A stretch of DNA of 59,979 nt from an uncultured Flavobacteriales bacterium (GTDB taxonomy: Bacteria > Bacteroidota > Bacteroidia > Flavobacteriales_D > Sanyastnellaceae). The first letter of the stretch is position 1. Every line of letters begins with the position of its first letter. The DNA lies in contig CAJQLF010000038.1 in the NCBI GenBank assembly GCA_905479115.1, positions 1 through 59,979 of the forward strand. Reading direction: 5' to 3'. Shown here piece after piece: positions 54,295-59,979 of the stretch. The notes under the pieces were generated by a model that was not told the origin of the DNA, ran no database searches, and saw only the letters and a list, made by a program, of their open reading frames with translations. The position numbers and the translations under genes were made by a program.

Positions 54295-56117
54295 GCATTC
54301 AAGAATTTCGAGAACGAGCCAATGTAATTTTGTACGGTTCCAAGGACCGTGTCCTGCGATTGCTCAAACGGCTGAATCTTTTGGTCTCGGCCTCTGCGCT
54401 GTTCGTTCTTGCTATTTATTATGGATTCCCGAATGAATCCGATACCGCAGCCCAGCTATTAGGCTTCGTGAAATTTAGCTTTGGCTTTTATGTCTTCCAC
54501 TATATCATGCGCATCCTGTATGATTTTCAGCCTGGAGAATTCATTCGAAAAACGTGGTTTGAGGCAGCTGTCATGGCGGTCCTCCTCATTGAAGGAACAA
54601 GCGATTTATTGACTGGGAAATTACTTATAGGTCGCTTTACTCAATCAATTGGATTTGACTCTATATCAGATTTTTATACAATATTCATCCAAGGGTATTT
54701 CTTCACCATCGTTGCAACAGAACTGCTTCGTGGAGGAAGGGTATTACCTCGCATCAGACTCAACCCTGCGGTGATTTTCATTATCAGCTTTCTCGGTCTG
54801 ATTTCCATCGGGACTGTGCTCTTAATGTTGCCAGAAATGACTGTGCAATTGGGAAGCATGAATTTTTTGGATGCCTTGTTTACCTCGACCAGCGCTACAT
54901 GTGTCACTGGACTGATGGTCGTCGACACGGTGACCTTCTTCAGTTTTAAAGGGCAAGTTGTCTTGTTAATGCTCATTCAACTTGGCGGCCTCAACCTCAT
55001 TGCATTTGGCTCTTTTCTGGTACTCGCTTCGAAATTTGGACTGGGGATTCGCCAGCACGATGTGATTGAGGACTTTGTAAACCGTGACACGTTTAACGCA
55101 AGCTCAGGGCTGTTAGGAAAAGTGATCCTTTGGTGTCTCGCCATTGAAGGGCTTGGAGCGGCGGCCATGCATATCTCGTGGGGTGACACACTCACCGACC
55201 TAAGCATTGGAAAACAGTGGTTCTACTCCATATTTCATTCCGTGTCTGCCTTTAACAATGCCGGCATATCCCTCTTTACAGATGGCCTAGCAAACGAACA
55301 GATTGCACACCACTACACACTCCATTGGGTGGTTACCATCCTGGTTTTTTTCGGCGCCTTGGGCATGGTGGCGATCTTTGATTTGTTCGATATCAGTCGA
55401 ATGAAGGAACGCATGGCGCAACCGTGGAAGCACATCGGATTTGCCACAAAAATCGCCTTGTACTTTTCATTGGGACTGGTCGTCCTTGGCGCTTGTGCAT
55501 TTTGGTTGCTTGAACAAGATGGCGCATTGGCCGGTATGAGCCCTTTTGGTCAATTGACGACCGCGGTATTTCAAAGCGCCACTCGCACGAGTGGTTTCAA
55601 TACGGTGGACATTGGCACCCTGGGACTGCCCATCCTGTTTTTGCTGCTCATTTTGATGTTCATCGGCTCATCCTCAAGCTCCACTGGCGGAGGAATCAAA
55701 ACTTCCACGCTTTCCATTGTCATGGCGGATGTATGGCGTACCGTGAGGAATCTAGACCACGTGCAGCTTTTTAAGCGCACCGTTCCAGAAGTATTGCGTT
55801 CTCGTGCTTACAGTGTTTTGCTCTTTTTCTTGGTAGGGAACACCGTCGCCATCTTTCTGTTATCCATTACTGAAGCGCACATTTTAAACATGGCCGATCG
55901 GGATTTGATGGATTTAGTTTTTGAAGAAGTTAGTGCTTTTGGCACAGTCGGTTTGAGCACGGGCATCACGGCCATGCTGAGTCATTATGGAAAAATCATC
56001 ATCATCTTGAGCATGTTCATCGGTCGGATTGGAACACTCACTGTAGCCTATGCACTCGGAGGCCGAGCGGTAAAGACTCACATCAAATACCCAGAGGGCC
56101 ACACCATGGTCGGGTGA
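54291..56117 (+). CDS. trkH: Potassium transporter membrane subunit TrkH/KtrB-like
   Basis: A 608-residue potassium uptake channel subunit. The core from about residue 165 shows the four pore loops of the family: TSTSATCVTGL, HSVSAFNNAGIS, QSATRTSGFNTV and EVSAFGTVGLSTG, with Gly in the filter positions and the GSSSSSTGGGIKT linker. The first about 150 residues form three to four additional helices not present in short TrkH/KtrB proteins; similar extensions occur in Bacteroidota homologues as far as I recall. The cytoplasmic NAD-binding partner TrkA/KtrA is not encoded nearby. Confidence 0.93.
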   Translation: MSIQEFRERANVILYGSKDRVLRLLKRLNLLVSASALFVLAIYYGFPNESDTAAQLLGFVKFSFGFYVFHYIMRILYDFQPGEFIRKTWFEAAVMAVLLIEGTSDLLTGKLLIGRFTQSIGFDSISDFYTIFIQGYFFTIVATELLRGGRVLPRIRLNPAVIFIISFLGLISIGTVLLMLPEMTVQLGSMNFLDALFTSTSATCVTGLMVVDTVTFFSFKGQVVLLMLIQLGGLNLIAFGSFLVLASKFGLGIRQHDVIEDFVNRDTFNASSGLLGKVILWCLAIEGLGAAAMHISWGDTLTDLSIGKQWFYSIFHSVSAFNNAGISLFTDGLANEQIAHHYTLHWVVTILVFFGALGMVAIFDLFDISRMKERMAQPWKHIGFATKIALYFSLGLVVLGACAFWLLEQDGALAGMSPFGQLTTAVFQSATRTSGFNTVDIGTLGLPILFLLLILMFIGSSSSSTGGGIKTSTLSIVMADVWRTVRNLDHVQLFKRTVPEVLRSRAYSVLLFFLVGNTVAIFLLSITEAHILNMADRDLMDLVFEEVSAFGTVGLSTGITAMLSHYGKIIIILSMFIGRIGTLTVAYALGGRAVKTHIKYPEGHTMVG

Positions 56118-56121
56118 TTAC

Positions 56122-56874
56122 ATGGGAACACGAATTACACCTTATTCCAAACCGGAGCAGGAATCGAAAAAAAAGCAGGTAGCTCGGATGTTCGACAGCA
56201 TCGCGCACAGCTACGATTTTTTGAACCATTTCTTCTCTCTCGGCATTGACGTTCTCTGGCGCAAACGCGCCATGCGCATTCTCAAGAAGCACCTCGCTGA
56301 AAAGCAAGGAGAAATCCACTTGATGGACATGGCTACAGGAACCGCCGATTTTGCTTTGGAGGCTGCCCGGTCGAACATTCCAAATATTCGCGTCACGGGC
56401 GTGGACATCTCTCCGGGTATGCTGGACGTTGGACGCAAAAAAATCAAGCGAAAACACTTGGATCATTGCATCGAGTTGATCGAGGGGGATAGCGCTCAAC
56501 TGCCGTTCGAAGATGGCACCTTTGATGCTTACACCGTCGCATTTGGCGTGCGCAACTTTGAGTTTCTAGAACGCGGTTTAGTCGAAATGCAGCGCACCCT
56601 GAAACCAGGTGGGTTGGGAGTAGTTCTAGAGTTTTCCAAGCCGAAAGCATTTCCGCTCAAGCAGATTTTCCATTTCTACTTTCACTTTCTCATGCCGACG
56701 GTAGGAAAGCTAGTGTCCAACGATTCAGCAGCATATTCTTACCTACCGGAGAGCGTGCAAGCCTTTCCTGAAGGGGAAGATTTCTTGCGAATCATGGAAG
56801 ATTGCGGCTACAAAAAGTGCAAAGCGATTCGTCTCACGGGGGGAATTGCAAGCATCTATACCGGACTGAAGTGA
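56122..56874 (+). CDS. ubiE: Demethylmenaquinone methyltransferase
   Basis: It methylates demethylmenaquinone with SAM, the last step of menaquinone synthesis (also called MenG). The 250-residue protein has the MenG/UbiE signatures: MFDSIAHSYDFLNHFFSLGID, the SAM site DMATGTADFALEAA (71-84), VDISPGML and YTVAFGVRNFE, plus the late YSYLPESVQAFPEGE. Bacteroidota use menaquinone, so the UbiE ubiquinone role is unlikely. It lies 4 bases after trkH and overlaps the aroA GTG by 4 bases. Confidence 0.95.
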   Translation: MGTRITPYSKPEQESKKKQVARMFDSIAHSYDFLNHFFSLGIDVLWRKRAMRILKKHLAEKQGEIHLMDMATGTADFALEAARSNIPNIRVTGVDISPGMLDVGRKKIKRKHLDHCIELIEGDSAQLPFEDGTFDAYTVAFGVRNFEFLERGLVEMQRTLKPGGLGVVLEFSKPKAFPLKQIFHFYFHFLMPTVGKLVSNDSAAYSYLPESVQAFPEGEDFLRIMEDCGYKKCKAIRLTGGIASIYTGLK

Positions 56875-58163
56875 ACATTTGCGTTTATCCATCTCGGCTT
56901 TCGGGCCACGTATCGGCTCCCCCCTCCAAATCAGTGATGCAACGCTTGATTGCCGGTGCGCTCCTCGCCAAGGGTACGAGCCACCTGCACAACATATCGC
57001 AATCCGACGATTGCACATCGGCCCTGTTGTTAGCATCCCAATTGGGTGCGGAAATTGAACTGGGAGAAACCGATGTGCGCATCACTGGCACAGGCGGAAA
57101 CATCATTCCGCGCTCTACCATACTCACCCCTGGTGAATCTGGACTGGCAGCCCGCTTGTTCACGCCGATAGCAGGGCTTGGAACTGTCAGCGTATCTGTA
57201 GAGGCCGAAAACTCCTTGCAAGGTCGTCCCATGGAGGAATTTGAATCGATTTTCCATCAACTCGGGGGCATCCTAAAAACGACGGGGGGCTCCTTCCCTG
57301 TCTCGATTGAAAGGCCATTGCAAGGTGGAACGACGACGTTGAACGGGCAAATATCCTCGCAGTTCACCACCGGCTTGCTTTTTGCCTTGCCGTGCGCCAA
57401 GTTGAATAGCGAATTGACCGTTCTCGAGCCTGTTAGCCTACCGTATGTCGACCTCACGTTGCAGGTGATCGAAGACTTTGGAATCGAAATGATTGCAAAC
57501 AATGAACGGACCCAATTCGCCTGCAAAGGATCCCAGTCGTTTTCGCCAATTGATGCTGTGGTTGATGGGGATTGGTCAGGTGCAGCAGTTTTGGCCGTGG
57601 CCGGCATGTTGTGCGCTGAGTCGTCCATTGAACTATCAGGCTTAAACAATCAATACATGCAGGCTGATGAGGCCATACGAGGTGCTATGCTCTTTGCGGG
57701 AGGTGCATTATCGGGCACAGAAGAAGGTATACAGGTTGCAAAAAGGCCGGTGCGACCATTTAATGTTGACCTAACCGAGTCGCCCGATTTATTTCCTGCC
57801 TTGGCCGCTTTGGCCGCTTTTGGCAAAAAGCCTTCACGGCTCAAGGGAGTGCATCGGTTGGAGCACAAAGAGTCCCATCGGGCACAAACCATCCAATCTG
57901 AATGGGCGAAACTGGGGATCCGCGTAGAACATGATCATACAAGCGACGAGCTTGTTGTTTATCCAAGGGAACGCGATTTCTCCCCTGCAATGGCCATCAA
58001 TCCCCATGGGGACCATCGGATTGCCATGGCAGCAAGTATCATCGGCCTAGCAGGGGACCACCCCGTTATCGTAAAAGATGCGGAATGCGTCGCCAAAAGC
58101 TATCCGGAGTTTTTCGATGATCTCGCTGTGCTAGGGGCGAATGTATCCTTAAAGCCCTCCTAA
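56871..58163 (+). CDS. aroA: 3-phosphoshikimate 1-carboxyvinyltransferase (EPSP synthase)
   Basis: It joins PEP and shikimate 3-phosphate in the sixth shikimate step, feeding AroC. From the GTG at 56871 (GTGA overlap with ubiE) the protein has 430 residues, the usual size. Signatures are SAPPSKSVMQRLIAGALLA near the N-terminus, DGDWSGAAVLA, LTESPDLFPALAALAAFG and MAINPHGDHRIAMAASI. The PEP-site loop that reads GNAGTAMRP in E. coli is GESGLAARLFTP here, a clear departure in that loop. A longer frame starting at 56802 would lie inside ubiE. Confidence 0.95.
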   Translation: MNICVYPSRLSGHVSAPPSKSVMQRLIAGALLAKGTSHLHNISQSDDCTSALLLASQLGAEIELGETDVRITGTGGNIIPRSTILTPGESGLAARLFTPIAGLGTVSVSVEAENSLQGRPMEEFESIFHQLGGILKTTGGSFPVSIERPLQGGTTTLNGQISSQFTTGLLFALPCAKLNSELTVLEPVSLPYVDLTLQVIEDFGIEMIANNERTQFACKGSQSFSPIDAVVDGDWSGAAVLAVAGMLCAESSIELSGLNNQYMQADEAIRGAMLFAGGALSGTEEGIQVAKRPVRPFNVDLTESPDLFPALAALAAFGKKPSRLKGVHRLEHKESHRAQTIQSEWAKLGIRVEHDHTSDELVVYPRERDFSPAMAINPHGDHRIAMAASIIGLAGDHPVIVKDAECVAKSYPEFFDDLAVLGANVSLKPS

Positions 58164-58170
58164 AAGACGT

Positions 58171-58201
58171 AAAAAAGGCCCTCTTCACGAGGGCCTTTTT
58201 T
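58171..58201. terminator. Bidirectional terminator between aroA and the repeat protein gene
   Basis: A perfect 13-base inverted repeat, AAAAAAGGCCCTC (58171-58183) and GAGGGCCTTTTTT (58189-58201), with a 5-base loop. It can serve both convergent genes. Confidence 0.92.
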
Positions 58202-58226
58202 CCAGTTCTTTCCTGTATCGAATTGA

Positions 58227-59979
58227 TTACTTCTCTCCTACACGAGAAACAGAGAATGACAGCGTTTTGATGTCAACATCAGCTGTACCTCCGGATCCGT
58301 TGTTTACTTTAATGTCCACGTAGACATCCTCATCATCTACCAACGTAACAAAAGTCATACTCATGTTGACGTGGGATGTCAAACCCAATCCTGCTCCAAC
58401 GCTGCTCCAATCAGAATAAACCACCTCCGTAGCCGTAGCCAGAGCCCTTGGATTAATCTCACCTGCTGAAGGACTAGGGTTATTATTCATTAAGAACACT
58501 TGCACAAACGCATCCGCGGTACCCGTATTGTCCAATTCAAGAGTCAACTCAGCGTGGTACACCCCTTTATCACTCAAATTGAAGTGATTATTTATTCCAT
58601 TTTCAGGTCCAGGTCCTCCACTAGATTCCAATGTAATCGGAGCAGTAACAAAATTGATTGCAGGATCTGAATTCTCCGTTCCATAACCAGGTAACCCTGT
58701 GAGTGTAACGCGTGTCAAAGTACCATTGGTGAGAGTTTGATCGAACGCGCCTGTATTGTTTACCTTGTATGTCTCATTGAAAGGCGCTGTATTCGCCAAC
58801 GAATCCAATTGCCAGTAAGTGACGAATTCATCATCCCCCGTTGCCCTCGGACCTTTAACGTCGCCCGTAAACGTGGTCGAAGTAACCGCATTGATTTGGA
58901 TTGTTGAAGCGCCGTCGATTGTCACAGCGCCGCTAGCATCGATGTCCAACGTAGAAGCGTCCATGTCGATGGCTTTATCCGCAGCAACACCGATTGTAAT
59001 TCCTCCTGCTCCATCCAACTGAAGAATACCGCTAGCATCGATATCCAAGGCTGTAGGTGAAGCCGTAGCTGATGCTATGCTGCTCACTTCACTCAAGGCA
59101 CCTACGTTCGTAATACCATTGTGCGCGTTGTCAATTCCTCGCAGGCTAGACAAACCGAGTACACCTAACGTTCCGCTCATTGTGACGCCCTCACCGGCAT
59201 CCGTTGACACCACTTTTAAAATGTCAGCCTTACCTGTTGAACCAATTGAATAAGCAGATGCCGTATTGTCGACAACATCAATCGAAATGGCACCCGTAGC
59301 GGTGTGAGCGTAAGCAACAGAGGTTAACGCTACATTACCTGAACCATCGTATGCCAAATCAGCTGTTCCATCTGTTAAGCTTAGAGCATTTACAGATTCA
59401 ATTGTTACCGCCAAAGCATCAATGCCAACAGAAGTTGAAGCAGCATTACCCACCTGAATAGCTCTTGCTGATGCGCCTGTACCCACATTGATCGCACCGG
59501 TATTTGCTTCTGCTCCTATACTGATTGCATTTGCACCAGAAGCGTCAATTGTTACGGCACCACTCGCGTCGATGTCCAACGTGGAAGCATCCATGTCGAT
59601 CGCTACGTCTGCTGCCGTTCCGATGTTCAAACCGGTTGAACCGTCTAGTGAAAGTGTTCCGTTATCGGCATCAACATCAACCGAAGAACCGCCCATCGTA
59701 AGCGCTCCATCGGAATCCATGGTCAGCGTTCCATCAGCATCCACACTAATGGCTCCTGTGCCAGCACCCGAATTCGAAGCAGCAATCGTCAATGTCTTCG
59801 TCCCTGCATCATTCGCAGTCATCGTCAAATTTGAATTGTCCGTGCCGTCAATGGAAATCGTTGAACCATCAACAGTGAACGCACCGCTATTGATATCAAC
59901 GGCTCCAGATGTCGTTACGTCAATTTCTGCAGCATTCCCAACGAGGTTAATGCCTGATGATCCATTCAAGGTAGCAAAT
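58227..59979 (-). CDS. C-terminal part of a long Asp/Ser/Gly-rich repeat protein (5' end outside window)
   Basis: The frame is open to the window edge on the minus strand, so only the last about 584 residues are seen. Most of it is low-complexity beta-repeat sequence, such as GTLTMDSDGALTMGGSSVD and AISIGAEANTGAINVGTGAS, with a block AIDMDASTLDIDASGAVTID that occurs twice (coded near 59560-59620 and 58910-58970). The final about 200 residues change character: after FVTYWQLDSLANTAPFNE comes a beta-sandwich-like domain with GVYHAELTLELDNTGTADAF and the end TLSFSVSRVGEK, reminiscent of C1q/TNF-type or tail-fibre tip domains. Repeats of this kind occur in phage tail fibres and bacterial surface proteins. 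No type IX sorting domain is seen. The function is unknown. Confidence 0.8.
   Translation of the reverse strand, partial: FATLNGSSGINLVGNAAEIDVTTSGAVDINSGAFTVDGSTISIDGTDNSNLTMTANDAGTKTLTIAASNSGAGTGAISVDADGTLTMDSDGALTMGGSSVDVDADNGTLSLDGSTGLNIGTAADVAIDMDASTLDIDASGAVTIDASGANAISIGAEANTGAINVGTGASARAIQVGNAASTSVGIDALAVTIESVNALSLTDGTADLAYDGSGNVALTSVAYAHTATGAISIDVVDNTASAYSIGSTGKADILKVVSTDAGEGVTMSGTLGVLGLSSLRGIDNAHNGITNVGALSEVSSIASATASPTALDIDASGILQLDGAGGITIGVAADKAIDMDASTLDIDASGAVTIDGASTIQINAVTSTTFTGDVKGPRATGDDEFVTYWQLDSLANTAPFNETYKVNNTGAFDQTLTNGTLTRVTLTGLPGYGTENSDPAINFVTAPITLESSGGPGPENGINNHFNLSDKGVYHAELTLELDNTGTADAFVQVFLMNNNPSPSAGEINPRALATATEVVYSDWSSVGAGLGLTSHVNMSMTFVTLVDDEDVYVDIKVNNGSGGTADVDIKTLSFSVSRVGEK
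58910..59625 (-). repeat. Two near-identical coding repeat blocks in the surface-type protein
   Basis: The block coding for AIDMDASTLDIDASGAVTID appears at about 58915-58975 and 59563-59621, about 645 bases apart, with strong base-level as well as protein-level similarity. A shorter relative (ALDIDASGILQLD) lies near 59025-59055. Confidence 0.7.

Noticed and set aside
58227-59979. CRISPR or satellite array suspected from the repetitive appearance.
   Set aside because: The repeats are part of one open reading frame, differ in length and have no constant spacer pattern.

Overview
The window reads as a chromosome segment from a member of the Bacteroidota, most likely a Flavobacteriales-like aquatic lineage. 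The evidence is the Bacteroidota-type SRP RNA core, promoter boxes of the TAnnTTTG type, the lack of convincing Shine-Dalgarno sequences at the starts I inspected, and marker families: DUF4199, DUF6438, DUF4920, S46 dipeptidyl-peptidase, a PorE-like OmpA protein, an orphan FtsE, the ccmBCDEF cluster and a menaquinone-type UbiE. G+C looks close to half by eye. Genes are packed tightly. Many neighbours overlap by 4 bases (ATGA or GTGA), no gene-free stretch exceeds about 160 bases, and I see no tRNA, rRNA, insertion sequence, prophage or CRISPR array.

Layout. 1-1160: a broken glycosyltransferase and a DUF4199 membrane protein (minus strand), then the SRP RNA. 1173-3397: biotin carboxylase, converging on a CobB-type sirtuin. 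3463-10440: an exonuclease, the cytochrome c maturation genes ccmB, C, D, E and F, a DUF2520 protein and a KdsC-like phosphatase, apparently one operon. 10480-15066: yidC, a DUF6438 lipoprotein and an S46 peptidase. 15132-18905: ppc diverging from trmD and rplS. 19007-23128: ftcD and hutI (histidine degradation) diverging from aroC. 23171-32215: a dicarboxylate/amino acid symporter, a PorE-like protein, a DUF4920 lipoprotein, and a TPR protein coupled to an outer-membrane beta-barrel. 32365-35155: gyrB and a short-chain dehydrogenase. 35169-41011: hutH leading a MacA/MacB-like export operon (minus). 41081-44540: a catalytically dead M16-like protein, FtsE and a glycosyltransferase. 44537-50471: a minus-strand operon headed by recR, with two glycosyltransferases, a 2-oxoacid dehydrogenase E2 and an exonuclease. 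50508-58163: a sodium:solute symporter, an aminotransferase, then heptose-7-phosphate kinase, trkH, menG/ubiE and aroA. 58227-59979: the 3' end of a long Asp/Ser/Gly-rich repeat protein.

Functional themes are cell-envelope building (heptose and KDO phosphate steps, glycosyltransferases, YidC, FtsE, T9SS-type envelope protein), cytochrome c maturation, aromatic amino-acid synthesis (aroC, aroA), histidine degradation (hutH, hutI, ftcD; hutU not in the window) and peptide use (S46 peptidase, symporters).

The most striking non-gene signal is promoter geometry. A box close to TAnnTTTG, TAnnTTCG or TACCTTGC lies exactly 4 bases before the start codon of nine genes on both strands. The same 4-base spacing separates the box of the SRP RNA gene from the first base of its closing helix. 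This implies that these mRNAs begin at the start codon and are leaderless.
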